A DNA stretch of 64,000 nucleotides, from contig OZ017797.1 of NCBI GenBank assembly GCA_963969395.1, forward strand, positions 2,418,001 through 2,482,000. The letters run 5' to 3'. The translations under genes and the position numbers were made by a program. This DNA comes from Pseudoscleropodium purum. Taxonomy: Eukaryota > Streptophyta > Bryopsida > Hypnales > Brachytheciaceae. Of this stretch, positions 1-12,400 are shown in pieces (position 1 is the first letter of the stretch; every line of letters starts with the position of its first letter). The notes beneath the pieces were generated by a model. That model made no database searches. It had not been told where the DNA came from and was given only the letters and a program-made list of their open reading frames with translations.

Positions 1-395
1 GCCCCCTGCTCCTGGCAAATCCTGGGTTCGAAATATTTGCAAATCGCACGCGAAGGTCTGTTTGTGAGCAGTGTGTGCGCGTGTGAAGGAAGTGGCAGTC
101 GAAGGAGATCCTTCTCTTAGGATTTGAAAGAGGCTGTGCGGCTGGTGAATTATTTGGTGGTGCAGTCTTTTGTTCAACTTAGTAAGAGCAATTTCCATCG
201 GATAGACGTTGATTCTTTCGCGTTGTGAAGAGGGCGAGTCGGGATTGACTTGAGCCAGGGTTTCGGAGTATAGTCTTTAGGTCGTCTTACATATTTGAAG
301 ATTGAAATTTCAAAAAAAACATTTCCGAATTGTTGCTGAATTAGAAACCCGAGATCGAAGTTCTAGGGTTTTGTTAGTGGTGCCGAAGGTGCGAG
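1..395 (+). promoter_or_regulatory. Upstream region / 5' UTR of the DNAJC21-type gene
   Basis: No open frame is supported here. The stretch has mixed base composition and leads straight into the ATG at 396. A TCTAGGGTTTTG telobox-like motif at about 362-373 lies just before the start, as is common in plant translation-related genes. I cannot fix the transcription start. Confidence 0.4.
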
Positions 396-2802
396 ATGGC
401 GCCTCCCGTGGAAGGGAACCTCTCGGAGTGTCTCTACGACACTCTAGGAGTCGAGCGCTCCGTGGACCCTGACAAACTCAAGATCGCGTACCGCAAGATG
501 GCCATGAAATGGCACCCTGATAAAGTCCAGCAGAGTGGGGCAGGGGACAGTGCTGATGCTTACCAGAAAGCCACTGAACGCTTTCAACAGATCAACCGCG
601 CTTACGAGATTCTGTCCGATCCTGTGGAACGGACATGGTACGACTCGCACCGTGAGCGAATCCTTGCGGCGTCTTCTTCCTCCGCCAATGCAGCTCCTGG
701 AGAGTTTGATTTGCCTCTCTGGAACTTCTTCTCGCCTTTTGCTTACTCAGGGTTTGGTGAGACCGGGAACGGCTTCTACGCCGTGTATAGGGAGATTTTC
801 AAGAAGGTGCACATGCAGGAGCAAGTGTTCGGTCGCATGTATGGGAATGGTGATGTCGGAGAAGCACCTGAGCTTGGAGGACCCGAAACTCCCTATCAAC
901 AGGTGTACTCCTTCTATCGCTATTGGCAGGGATTCTCTTCTGTTAAAGATTTTGGATGGTGTGACGAGTTCGATGTGTTGCAAGCTCCAAATCGGAAAGT
1001 TCGGCGGCTTATGGAGGAGGAGAACAATAAGGTGAGGAAGCGGGAGAAGCGAGAGTTTAACAATACCGTTCGCCAGTTGGCGACTTTTGTGAAGAAACGG
1101 GACAAGCGAGTGATCGAGAAGCAACTGGAGCTTCAAAAGCAACAGAAACAGAAGGAAGAGGAAAGGAAAGCTCGTCAATTGGCTCTTGAGAAGGAGAAGC
1201 AAGAGCAGATTCGGTTGTACAAAGAGCAAGCCTGGACGGTAGCCTCGGAAGGTGAGGATTGGGACAGCGAGGAGGAGAGTGACGACGATGGTACCGTAAA
1301 ATTAGAAAGAACTGCTCAGGACGCCGAGTGCATGATTTGTGGGAAGAGGTTCAAGTCCACCAAGCAATTGCAAAACCACGAGCGGTCGAAGAAGCATTTG
1401 GAGAATCTAGCTGCTCTCAAGGGAGCCTTTCGGAACGATGACGAGCAAGTAGAAAGGTTAGGGCGGCAATTAGGGATTGACATTTCATTCCAAAAGAAGT
1501 CGAAACGGAAGAAAGCAGTTGATGAATCCTGCGAAACGAAGGATTCAGAGACTGTGGACGAGAGCTCTGAGGATGCAGAAGCTCCTGTTGTCGAAGTCGA
1601 TTCTGGAGATGAGACTCTTCGGATGCCTGACACCATTTCAGATAATAACAATAACCCTGCGGTAGATAGTAGGAGTGACGACGAAAGTGTAGATGGTGTT
1701 AGCTTAGAGAAGGATATTTTAGGGAGAGAATCAACTTATGATGAATTGAAGATTTCTGGAGACGATGACGACGACGAGAACATGCTTGCCTCTATGCTGA
1801 AATCTCAACAAAGGCGTCAGAAGTCTGCAGTGGCACCGGAAACCAATGTTGAGAAAGAAGAAGTGGAGAAGGTAGTATCTGAGAGTGGTGATGACGATGA
1901 AGAAGAGGAAGATAGTGTGCTTGATGCCATATCAAACCTCCAGCTGAACAAGCAGGAGGCCGAACCAAGTCCCGAGGTCAGGCAATCTGATGCAGACGAT
2001 TCAGTGGAAGAGGCAGGTGCCCATGAAGATTCTGTATTGGAGGAGAAAGATGTTGAAGGGGATGAGAAGTCGAAGAAGGGAAAATCAAGGCGAAGGGCCA
2101 AGGAGGATAGAAAACAAGCGGCTTTCTCCAATCGTCATTCTGTTTCTGCAACAGAGCTGGAGGAATCAACAACAAATGGTGATGCAACCGGAGGCCCGTC
2201 TTCTACTGGAGCCACTGAGAGTGTTCGCATTGTCAGGGATCTTCCGCAGGTGAAGCACTCGAAGCTTGCTCATCGGGGGAAGAAGATCAAAAAAGAGAAG
2301 GTTCGCAAACATTAATCTAATATACTCTTTTTTCTCCTCGGCATGAGTTTAACCCCTCACTACCGTTGCAACATTTCAGTGAGTTTGTTGAATTATGTTC
2401 GCTTAAAACCTTAAAGGTAGGAAACCTACTATTGTTCTACTGAACTTGGATGATTGTGTGGCAAGTTTGAATTCTGGGTATGAGGTGCTCTGTTTTCTAA
2501 TCGATAGTTCTCTGTCTTGTGCAGAAAGGTGCAAAGCAAGATAGCCACACTTGTCAAACATGTGGAAAAGATTTTGACTCAAGGTGTGTTGAGCTTCTGT
2601 TTCATAGCAGGTTTTATTATTTTGGCCTTCTTCAAATCAGCTTCAGTATCAGTGTCTATTTCCAAACGTTGTACTTATTTTCATTGTCGAGGCTTTTAGG
2701 GTTGGACAATCTTCCAACATATTGCTTTTTGTTGTATGTGACAGGACGCAGCTGTTCAAGCATATTGCAGCTACCAATCATGCTAGTCTCAAGTCGAAGT
2801 AA
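396..2802 (+). CDS. DNAJC21: DnaJ homolog subfamily C member 21 (JJJ1-type) co-chaperone, three exons
   Basis: This is a J-protein of the DNAJC21/yeast Jjj1 family, which stimulates Hsp70 during late cytoplasmic maturation of the 60S ribosomal subunit. Exons are 396-2300, 2525-2583 and 2745-2802, giving 673 residues. The J domain is near residues 13-90 with the HPD triad in WHPDK. It is followed by the family's FF..FAYSGFG..GFY.VYREIF segment, a charged coiled coil (about 205-280), a C2H2 finger (CMIC...H.....H, about 311-335) and long acidic low-complexity tracts. The first frame appears to run on to a TAA at 2313, but AAG|GTTCGC is a usable donor. The two small exons join in phase to give CQTC-x12-H-x5-H, the second U1-like finger that this family carries at its C-terminus. 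The last exon ends in TAA. The exon 1 donor is weak, so a retained-intron form ending at 2315 is possible. Confidence 0.94.
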
Positions 2803-4308
2803 ATTAATTGCCTTCAATACATTCTATGTAATGCATAAGCATTACCATTTGGAAGAGCTTAATGATATTTCAGTTCGAGGGAGCCTTGTAAAGCTTAATT
2901 GTTTCGATGTGCTGATATCAAATTGTCAAACTCGTTAATACTGTAATATTTTAGAAATCTCCAGTCTTTGAAGAGACTCTTTGCCGAAACGATGATTGTC
3001 TCTGAAATTCACTTTCAAGAGCAGTCATTCCAACTGTGATTTCAAAATTTTTGCTCAAGTCACTAAATGTGCTAAAAATTCAAGTTTAACAGTGGTATTC
3101 TCGTCTTTGTTGCCATGAAAAAGATTCTTAGAAGTTTTGCCAAAGGTTGCCACATTTGTCGAGGTTGTGGCTCAGACACTTGAGAAAGAACCCTTCAATC
3201 TGCTGTTGGAAGACTCCTGCTGTAAGTGTAGCACATTTAGCAACTTCCCAACTAGCAGCTGCTTGGTGGATGAAACTCGTTGAGTGGAACGGATGTGCAT
3301 TCCCAAGTACATCAGTTGAAATTAAAAGCATTAGAAAATCTATCAGAGTCCTGCATAATTTTCGTTGATAATATCTGGATGTCATTTAGATTTAGCAATA
3401 ATATGTATCTACAAAAATTAGACCTCTGAGTTAAAAAAATTTAATCAATTTTGAGCAATCCTAACATAATCACAAAGTGCTTTGAAGGCCATATTCATTA
3501 AAATGAGAGAAAGTGGAGTCTCATTTTAAACATGACCCTAAATTTAGTATACAAAATCGTTCATTAAATTGAGAATATTCAATAATTTAAGACTATAGGA
3601 TACTATAAAAAATATGAAGTTATGTAAGAATAATAATCAAATCAACACAATTATCTTTGTCATCACAAAATCTATATCTCATATTAATATAAGGGCACAT
3701 TATAATGTATACATAATATTATTGTGACATTTTGGATAGAAATGCTTGGAAATTTTGTAGAAACTAACACTCCACGGGTTTAATAAAATTTGCATTTTGA
3801 CCATTTATAAAAGAACTTGGTTACAAAATTGCTTGCAAATAGAATTTGTATATGCTTAGGTAGACATCATCAACATTGCTCATCATAAAATACAGAAGTG
3901 CACCTAACATTAAAGATAAACAAACATCAATTATCTCAATAAAATATGAAGATCAAGAAATACATGATAAAATATAATTTTTTTTTTTATTATATAGTGC
4001 TATAGCACAAAATCAACAATATTTAACTTTGAAATAACATATAAAAAATATAAGTCAACACAATACAAAACAAACTTTTCAAATAAATTTAATTTTTTAT
4101 TTGAACTTATTCAATAACTAATTTTTTTTCATTTATATTTCTATTTTTTTTAAAATTTTAATCATATTATTAAAAACAAATAAACAACACTCAATTTCCA
4201 AAAGCCTTATATTTTTAATTTTGTTTAGTTTTTTTAATTTTCTCTAATATATTTTTGAAACTAACATATAAACTTATACAACTCCTAATGCTTCACTACA
4301 AGTAAAGA
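2803..4308. other. 3' UTR of DNAJC21 gene, then AT-rich spacer
   Basis: About 2803-3400 has moderate GC and is probably the 3' UTR. From about 3400 to 4300 the DNA is strongly AT-rich with long A and T runs (for example at 3979-3990 and 4121-4160). No gene is supported. If gene A belongs to a mobile element, its left end should lie in this stretch, but I found no terminal inverted repeat by eye. Confidence 0.5.
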
Positions 4309-7204
4309 CTAATCATCTTCATGCATGGTTGCATAACCACTATCTCCAACAATGTAGGCATCTATAGATTGCTGGATTATGCTAATTTGTGCCTTCGGAA
4401 TTTTGATTCGAGGATCAGAAGTCCCTGCTCTCACACGTGGCTTCCAAGCAGTCATTATACAATCAATGTGCGTCCAACTTGGAGAAATAGCTTTATCCTC
4501 GCACTATAAATTTCCTTGCTTTAACTTCCACCCAGCATATGTTTCCTCGTCAATATGTTGAAAAGATGTAGGCGTCCAATACTGCAGTTGGATAGAATTT
4601 ATATGTCTAGGATCCGGAGTAGGATTCGTGATTGCTCGAGCAAGCCAAAATGGACGAAGATCACCATCAGCAAGCCGTACTGCAACAAAATAACCCGCAA
4701 AGACGTCACGACCAACACGAAATGAAAGTTGTAGACGGTCACGCCTACGACCAACGAAAGGAGCATCTTCAGCAAATTCCTCACGCACTGTGCCATCATC
4801 TAGATATTGGTCTTCTTCCTCATTCGAAATCATTGAATTTGGCCAGAATCCATCCCGTAAACTCTCTCGCTAGTCAAGCGGATCTTCTAGAGCGCTTCTA
4901 ACACCTTGCCAATATTTCATCACCGGCTCATTTTTCCTTCGAAACTCTCTAGACAAATCTTGATTAGCCATTGTTCCCCAAAATGCAATATATCCATCTA
5001 ACCCCTTATACACTTCATCAAAACAACGCATTAGTTGTGGAGCTAGAGGTGCAGGACTCCCCCTTGGAACTCTAGGGCGCCCATCAGAAGTCTCCTTCCA
5101 CAAACGAATTCCACCACCTTCCTTTGGCAACCAATCGCTATCTGTACAGAGAATTTTGTATTGCATCAAAGGCCATCCATTGGTATCTTTGTAAAATTTA
5201 AATTGTTGAGCTTGTGAATGGCCTTGAAGAGAATCATCGCCTGTATGTAGGTACCCCTCCACAAATCCTTTAAAATTTGGAACTTCTTCAATGAGATGAG
5301 GAATCACAGGTTGTGTTTCACAATCCATGAAGGATTTCATCAACCTTGGAAGTGTTGGATAGTCATTTGTCTTCAACTTTGTGCTCCAACGACCAAATAG
5401 AGCATCAATGTCTTCGTGAGTGTGCCCGACAATGAGGAAATTAATGTAAATTTCACGAAAAATGGCTTTGAATATAAGAAGAGAGCAAAAGGCAAAAACC
5501 CAACGATTCTTGTTGTCACCAGAAGCATTGTCAAGTTGAAGAGTCAATGTTGGAGGTAGACATTGAGGGTGGACTACTTCTTCAGGGCGAGGAGGTAAAG
5601 ATTCTTCACAAATCTCAAAACCCTCTAGCACCGCTTTCGACAATTCATGAATTGGATCATTTGTGGCAAACAACTCACGCGATGAGAACTTTGGTTCAGC
5701 TTCCAAGTCTCGTAATAATTTTGCAATGGATCCTACAGTATGATTAGAATCTGTTGGAAAGATGTCCAACCCATAGTGCGCATATCGCACATCTCCATAA
5801 CCATGAGCAATCATACTTGTAACAGCAATGAGCATCTTCATAAATGAATCAATGGCCTTGCTTTTATGAGAAAAATGAGGAGAAGCAATCTTTGAATGAT
5901 CCATCTTGTCATGGATGATGGTCAGAACCTTATTAGGGTGCTTCTTAGACATCATGTGATTTGCATAGTACAACTCTCTATGTGCTTGTTGTCCGGCAAG
6001 ATGCATCTTCAGCTTCTTTGTCCATACTTCTTGAGCCTGCGGGCGTGGAGTACAAGCACTCTTCAATTGTTTCAATCTATCGCACTCACCACAACGTACA
6101 AAACTATCACCACAAGCTTTTGGAGCATATTCTGGAAATGATGAACTTCGAATGTTACTCAAACCACTGGTTGATATATGTTGCAATTGGAATGCTGAAT
6201 TCACAATATTAATCTCTGGCAAAATGTCCCTCCAACGAAAAGCAGATGGCAAAATCATAGATGGAACTTTCTCCCCTGACGCAAGTGTACGAGATTTATG
6301 TGGCATGTGGTCAGCACTGTTTTCAAGAAGCAATCAAAGTGTAGCTGTTCCTTGCAAGGTATGTGATCGGGGCTTCTTCAACCCAAGATTACCGTGATGC
6401 TCTGCTTTCTCATCATTCTTTGACTTCTCCTTGTATCTATAGAAGGTAGCCCTTGAAACTCCATGGATTGTGCACCATGCAGTAGGACAAACTTCATGAG
6501 CAGCCAATGTTATCATATCCTTCCCATTTGCATCATAGTGCATTTGCTTGTGCACGTCAAGAAGACGCGATTTTCGCCAATATACTCCACCCTCTACATG
6601 AATCTGAGACCGAATGGCCTGAATTTGCCCACGTGGAAATGGTTGCAAGCAATTCTTTGCACAACAAGTCTTGGAAGACACTTCTGCAATTGCTTGAGGG
6701 GTGAGGAGGGCTTCTTTCTTTGGAAGGCTTCTCGGCTCTTGCCTCTCCCGAGCGCTCTCATAGGTACGAACTCCAACCCGAACTCGCCGCCTTGATGCAT
6801 TAACTGGAGCTTTAAAGATAGAGGTTTGATCATGGTCATACAAGCTGGCTCCATTCAAATATACCCTTGAAATTGGCCAAGAACGCATTGACCACATCCA
6901 AGAAGATGGAACTTCAATCTCACACAAAGATTCTACAATTTGTATTGCGACTCTATCGTCACCAAGAGGCTTTCCATCCATGTCAATGACGAGGTCGGCG
7001 TCTACGCTATGACAAATTCCTTTGGCCACCTCCACCCTATATTCACTTTGAAGAATAACACACTTTGTATACCAAACAGTGCGAGGGATACCCTCGCATG
7101 GTGCAACTCCAGGAGGCAATACTAGCACTGACACTGCGAACTCATTTGGTACAGAAGTGCCCATTCTGCACAACAATGAAGACAAATTAGATACAAGAAA
7201 AGAT

Positions 7205-7223
7205 TATCCTCGACTCGAGGATG
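7205..7223. repeat. 19-bp palindrome, site 1 (gene A intron)
   Basis: TATCCTCGACTCGAGGATG. Nine-base arms around a single central base, with one mismatch at the outer position. It lies 39 bases from the predicted acceptor of gene A intron 1. Confidence 0.95.
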
Positions 7224-7465
7224 TTTTTAAACACAAAACTCATAATATTCACTACATTCAGTGATTCAATTAATTAACAGAAGATATTGATTATTACACA
7301 TTTTCTATTACAAACAAAATAGAGTATTTGCTCTGTCAACAGAAGAACTTCACAGGACACAGTAAAATCTGTTCGGGAGCATCAAGACTTCTGATGCACA
7401 CTACAATTATGTGCGTACCTCACTGTTAGTAATAAAGACAATTGCTTATTTATGAATAATAAAAC

Positions 7466-7484
7466 TACCCTCGACTCGAGGATA
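7466..7484. repeat. 19-bp palindrome, site 2 (gene A intron)
   Basis: TACCCTCGACTCGAGGATA. One change from the consensus (T to C in the left arm). Confidence 0.95.
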
Positions 7485-7589
7485 TTTGTCATTTGTCTGA
7501 ACATTTTTAGAAATCAGAAATTTCATCTTTCCCCTTCTCCACGATAACTATGATTTCCTAATATTTCTAACGTGTCAAATACATACAAT

Positions 7590-7608
7590 TACCCTCGAGT
7601 CGAGGATA
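7590..7608. repeat. 19-bp palindrome, site 3 (gene A intron)
   Basis: TACCCTCGAGTCGAGGATA. The central base is G, the only site with G at that position. Confidence 0.95.
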
Positions 7609-7727
7609 ATGGGACAAGGAGATTCGTAAATTCTAACTTTTTAACTTTTTAAAGGGAGTTTCGTAATTTCTTCACCTAATGATAGTCACTACGCATCCAC
7701 ACGGACGTGGGTACAATCAACTAATGA

Positions 7728-7746
7728 TATCCTCGAATCGAGGATA
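7728..7746. repeat. 19-bp palindrome, site 4 (gene A intron)
   Basis: TATCCTCGAATCGAGGATA. Perfect arms, central A. Confidence 0.95.
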
Positions 7747-7826
7747 CTTGCAATACAATCAAGTTTGTAAACCTCATTACTCTTTTCTTCATATTTCATA
7801 TTCAAATACCTTTTATTGATTCAGAC

Positions 7827-7845
7827 TATCCTCGACTCGAGGATA
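7827..7845. repeat. 19-bp palindrome, site 5 (gene A intron)
   Basis: TATCCTCGACTCGAGGATA. Perfect consensus copy. Confidence 0.95.
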
Positions 7846-7885
7846 GACTTTGACGGATACTTCCAATGCACCGTATTCATTTCAT

Positions 7886-7904
7886 TATCCTCGACTCGAG
7901 GTTA
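7886..7904. repeat. 19-bp palindrome, site 6 (gene A intron)
   Basis: TATCCTCGACTCGAGGTTA. One mismatch in the right arm. It sits 11 bases inside the intron from the predicted gene A donor at 7915. Confidence 0.95.
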
Positions 7905-7977
7905 GGTGATTTCACTGAACAGGTTCATCATGTTCCGTAAAAAGCGGAGGTTTGATCTCTTCATCAAGTCCGTCCAT

Positions 7978-8920
7978 TCACAAAAGTGGGATCAAACCAG
8001 AATACTAGCTACGGAGCGATCACCAAGTGCAGAAATCATACGATCAACCGACTACAAAGATACAAAAAATACAATGCAATCACTCATATCCGAAATCAAG
8101 AAACCAAATGACTATAACAATTACAACGAATACAAAGCACTGAAGAATGAGATAAACAAAAAGAAACCAAACCTATAACTACGAGACAGAATGTGTAGAA
8201 TGAAAGAACAACAGAATGATGATCACTTGTCTCAGGGGAAAAGAACATGGTGCATCAGCCTTACATAAATTCCGAATTGTTTGAACTCCACAGCCTCTAC
8301 GGAACCCACGAAACTTTGAACAATGGCGAAAACAAGGTCGCTGCTGAAAGTAAAATCCGCAGTCTGCACAACGAAATTCCACTACTTCTGAACAATCCTA
8401 CACTCCGAATCTAACAACAAAAATGCGCGCGATCAAACTTCCACACATCAAAAATGCATACCAGAGTTCCAATGCACGAATTCAAAGAAGAGTAGCAAAA
8501 TAATGAAAGAGAAAACATCTTCTCAGCAAGGGAGAAGGCGCGGAGAGTGAGTAGCGGGAAAAAATAGGCGCGAACGTCAATTGCCATGTTTAGGACGGCA
8601 AGCACTTTCGATTGATGCCAAAGTTCAGGAACGAGATAGCTGTAAAACTATTTGTCAACTAAAATAAGGCCTGCAACATCATGGCCAAAAATCCGCTGTG
8701 GCTACAGTTTCGATATTCTACATTCTAAAAAGGGTGTGTCTGCATTAAACGTCCGAGGTTAACGTCTACAAAAAGAAGTGCAAAGTCAATGAGCAGACGC
8801 ACATGCTAGTTTTCCGCCACGCCACCCGCCATCCGCTTGGCCACGTGGCAGTTTTGCTCGGGTTTTCAAGGTTCAGATGGGGCTAGCGGTTTAGGGTTTA
8901 GGGTTTAGGGTTTTGACAAT
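7978..8920 (-). promoter_or_regulatory. Putative leader and promoter of gene A (G-box and telobox)
   Basis: This lies directly upstream of gene A exon 1 and is richer in GC than its surroundings at 8500-8900. It holds a palindromic G-box (CCACGTGG, 8841-8848) and three tandem TTTAGGG units (8890-8910). Both motifs recur together in the region upstream of gene B. No protein gene is supported here; the short open frames are not conserved-looking. Promoter function is inferred. Confidence 0.45.
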
Positions 8921-8950
8921 TTATATTATCTCTACAACCTATAGCTTTTC

Positions 8951-9088
8951 TTTTATATTCACTTGTATTATCGGAAATTAGTTCAAAAAGAGGGGTTTCT
9001 TCATGGTCATTGTTGTTTCTTTGATTTTCACTTGTAATATTGTAAATTAATCCCAAAGGCTTGGTTTTTTGATGGTCATTGTTGTTTT
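8951..9088. repeat. Tandem duplication of a roughly 70-bp unit
   Basis: Two adjacent, imperfect copies, each running from a TTCACTTGTA-like start to ATGGTCATTGTTGTT. It lies in a spacer and gives a repetitive minus-strand open frame that I do not regard as a gene. Confidence 0.7.
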
Positions 9089-9444
9089 GTGTTGACTCTT
9101 TATCATTGTTTTTGTTAGGAGGGTTCTTGTTTTGATTGCTCTCTGATTTGTCATGCTTTTCAGGCTTCATCCCTTTTTGATTCATTTTCTTTTTCTTTAA
9201 ACGATTATTTCCTATCATGAGAATATAGGACTCACAAAACAAATAGAATAATAATGAGCAAAATGTATATGAAATTTTGAAAATAATTATCTATATGATT
9301 ACAAAAATATTCATTCAATTAAACAAAAATATATATTATAATGCTAAATGATAATGACACTTTTTATGCATCATTTTTGAACTTATAAGAATTTAAAAAT
9401 CTAGAAAAGCTAAAGTAAAAGTGAAAATGTTGAAAAACAAAAGT

Positions 9445-12400
9445 TGTCGCAGCACAGGGCAGGTCAATTCCCCATTATACTCACAAAAATCGCCCTAGAG
9501 TATAACTAAGTGACTCTAAAGATCGAACCCACGAGATCCTGTGAAGTATCTAGCTTTATTAAGCAGTTAAGCTCAGTCAGTATCCCAATCTTACTTTCCG
9601 GTCCTAGATCTAGAACTAGAAATACCACCACACCGGATAACTATAGACCGGATTACTCCTTCTTCCGGTCCTACTAACTATCCGGTCCGTCAAAATACCT
9701 AAATCCCAGGATCTCACAACTTCCGATCCTAGAAATCCGTCCTAACCAATCCGGTCCGGATGGTCATCCTGTACTCGTAATCCTATTCGGTTTGGTTTTG
9801 CCTCTGTTTCACCATCAGAGGGGTCGCCGCTTAATTTTGAGAGTGGTAGGCCCACCACTCCTTCCGTGACTTATAGTGGCTGAAGACCCACTGTCCTACT
9901 TCCTAAACTCCTAAGCTAATCCGGATCCGGTTTGGTCCTTCACAACAACCCAGATAGCAATCCGGGTTGTAGGTCACACGAAGACCCCACACTCGACCCT
10001 CTCATACTACAACGACCTTAATGCTACTTCCGATCCGTGCGAAGACAGGTGGTTACAAGTGCACCCGTCCGTTCCAACATCAACTAAAGTTCTTCCGTTA
10101 CCCATACGGGTGGTGAGACCTCACAGGAGATCGGACACTCAACCGGATTTTCCACCCGGGAGTTCTAGCGCAGCTAAGGAATCCCTCCCTACCCGCCTAG
10201 CCTAACAACGGCTTTCTCACCCGGAATCTCAAACTCTAGACGTGCTGAGGAACTAAGTTCACTCCCAACTCTTCGGTACCTACTCACATGCACCTAGGAT
10301 CGGAAAATAAACACCAAGGGGAGAAATCACTCGCAAACCATCCCGTACTATCCTAACTCCACATCATACAATCCTGTCGCGCTGGAGAGAGACACACAAT
10401 GAAGAGAATAGAAAAGTACAAGAAGTTTGCAAAATGAACAACTCCCAGTTCCCATCGCAGGAACCGATTTATATACAAAGGGTCAAAACCCTAAAAGCAC
10501 AAAAAGGAGCGGAAAACCCGTAGGGGTCCGCCGCCATCCTAATCTAACTTCCGGTCTAACCTAATACTGTTGAGCCGGATCCGGATCCGGATCCGCTCCT
10601 ACTCCTAATTGAAATTAAAATCCTATCTACCCTACAATTCGAGATCCTATCGTCGGGCTTCCGACCTCCGGGACTAGCTCCTCGAAGACTTCACTCAAAT
10701 TCCGGACCCGTTCCCCCTCAGCAGGATTCGGTCCGGGTGGAGACTCCAGGTCGATGGTGATATCCGGTCTCGTGCCCGGAGTCCCAGTCCGTGCAAACTT
10801 CTTGGACTCAGGAGTCCAATCCTTCCTATCTTTCTGAATGGTCGCGTCCGGAAAGAGATCCGGTAGAGAGATGTCCGAAAGATGAATCCCTTTGTTGCAC
10901 GTCGCTCCAGTCAGCTTCCGGCTGCTCTCCTCGATCCGGTCCACTGCCTTCCGCCCCTCCACCATTGCCGTCTCCACCTGCTCAGCGAAGTCCGCGAGAA
11001 TCCGGACCATCCGGGAACCGGATAGTTTCTTCTCTTCGTGGATCTTCTCGTCGAAGAGCTTCGCTTTGGCAGCGGCCGTTCCGGTCTCTCCGAGGACCGC
11101 CTTGATTTGCTCGGCTATCTTCCGAGTCTCTTCCGCCATCTCCCGGGCGGCCGTCACGTCTTCCTGATAGGCAAAAAGAGTTGCCTTCAGGTTATCCACC
11201 TCCTCCTGCAACCGGCGGATCTCTGCTTCCTGCTTCCGGGTCTCTTCCGGATTCGTGATGCACTCCGCCACTTGTTCCGCCAATTTGCTGTTCGGTGCCG
11301 CACCCACCAACTTGCCGATTGCCGCAAGCGTCTTGTGCTTGACCTCCCAATCCGCCCTGATGTTGCAGAGGACGTTGATCAGACCGTTGAACGGATCTTG
11401 CATATCCGGATCTCCCCCGGAATTGGTCTTCTCGGCTTCCGGTTTCTCCTCCGGGGCCGGTTTGTCTTGACCAGGAGGCGTCCCGCGCTTGTGTGGAGGC
11501 GTCAGCTTCTGTCGCTTGATCGGCGACATCGGCTCCTCCTCTTCCTCGCTGGACTCCCGTTCTGACCCGGAATCGGATTCCGCCTCGTCATCCGTCTCCG
11601 ACTCCCCATACTTCAGGAGCACTTCCTGCGTCTTCCACGCCCTCTCCTCCATATCGGTGAGGACTTGGTTCTCCCGATAGAGGTGGAAGAGGTAAGGGCA
11701 CACTGGAGTGGCCCTTTTCTTCCCAACCCTACTAACAAGTTGGGCCACGAGATCGGAAATGATCCGTGCCCAATCCACTTTCCGGGTACCACTGAGGGCA
11801 CCGAAAATGGTGTTGCCGAGGGTGATCGTCACCCTGGTCGGCTTTTCCGGGTGAAGAACCGGAACCAGGAATTGCAAGAGCCGACGGTGTCGGTCATCCA
11901 AGCAATCCTCGACCGCGTATCCGTCCTTCGGGTTGACGGCTCCCTTAAACTTCCTTCGGACAAACTCATCCTTCCGGCTCGCCATTCCCAAACCTCCTGC
12001 CCGGAAACCGTAAACCGCTCTCCACATCCCCTCGTTCCAGCTGACGGGAGTTCCTCTCACGGTGTTGTCAAACTGGTTGGACAACTTTCCGAGGAGCTCC
12101 TTGACCATTCTCTCCTCCCTAAAACCCCAGGGTTTCTCGGCAAACCCTACGCAACCCATGGATTTGAGATCGTCCATGAGTTGAGACTTTTCCGGCTCTG
12201 TGGAGGGAATAACCGGAATGACTTTCCGGAGCTTCACCTCACCTCCAGAGGGACTCGCTTGTCTCGACCTACGTAGCGGAGGCATTCCCACTCACATCTA
12301 CCTCACTCTCTTCTAGCCGCACGTCTCGTTCCTCACTTCCTCTCTCCGATCTCAACCGGAATCAAAACGAACAGAACACAAACGCACAGACGCACAAACG

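Larger units (their letters stand above)
4309..7977 (-). pseudogene. Gene A: DUF7869-type transposase-like protein, intact frame with three internal stops
   Basis: Two exons are predicted: 7977-7916 (starts MDGLDEEIKPP) and 7165-4309. They are joined in phase across a 750-bp intron (GTGAAA...TTGTGCAG). The frame spans 973 codons. The N-terminal half has a Cys-rich segment (CCAKNC) and a GVSRATFYRYK segment typical of the family. The second half carries the DUF7869 signature: an aspartate in HDKMDHSK, an aspartate in LQLDNASGDNKNR, then GHTHEDIDALFGRWS, a pattern expected of an RNase H-like DDE nuclease fold. The frame is broken only by TGA at 6334-6336 (codon 298), TAG at 4870-4872 (codon 786) and TAG at 4504-4506 (codon 908), and ends at TAG 4309-4311. 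The text before and after each stop continues the same protein, so these are point mutations rather than gene ends. Family membership is recalled from its motifs; transposase activity is inferred. Confidence 0.8.

Noticed and set aside
4403..4414. Half palindrome (TTCGAGGAT) inside gene A's last coding segment
   Set aside because: Only one arm is present and the text is fully coding; probably chance.
6300..6400. A short intron that would remove the TGA at 6334 in gene A
   Set aside because: The best donor (CACG|GTAATC) and acceptor (AAAACAG|TG) are in different phases, so removal would break the frame. A point mutation is simpler.
7906..8178. Plus-strand open frame of 90 codons
   Set aside because: It overlaps the predicted first exon of gene A on the other strand and has no recognisable content.
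8890..8910. Interstitial telomere or chromosome end
   Set aside because: Only three TTTAGGG units beside a G-box; better read as a promoter telobox.
8898..9242. Minus-strand Asn/Lys-rich frame of 114 codons
   Set aside because: It comes from a tandem duplication and telomere-like repeats; composition only.
10791..12276. Several long plus-strand frames inside copy 1
   Set aside because: They are antisense shadows of the GC-rich gag-like gene.
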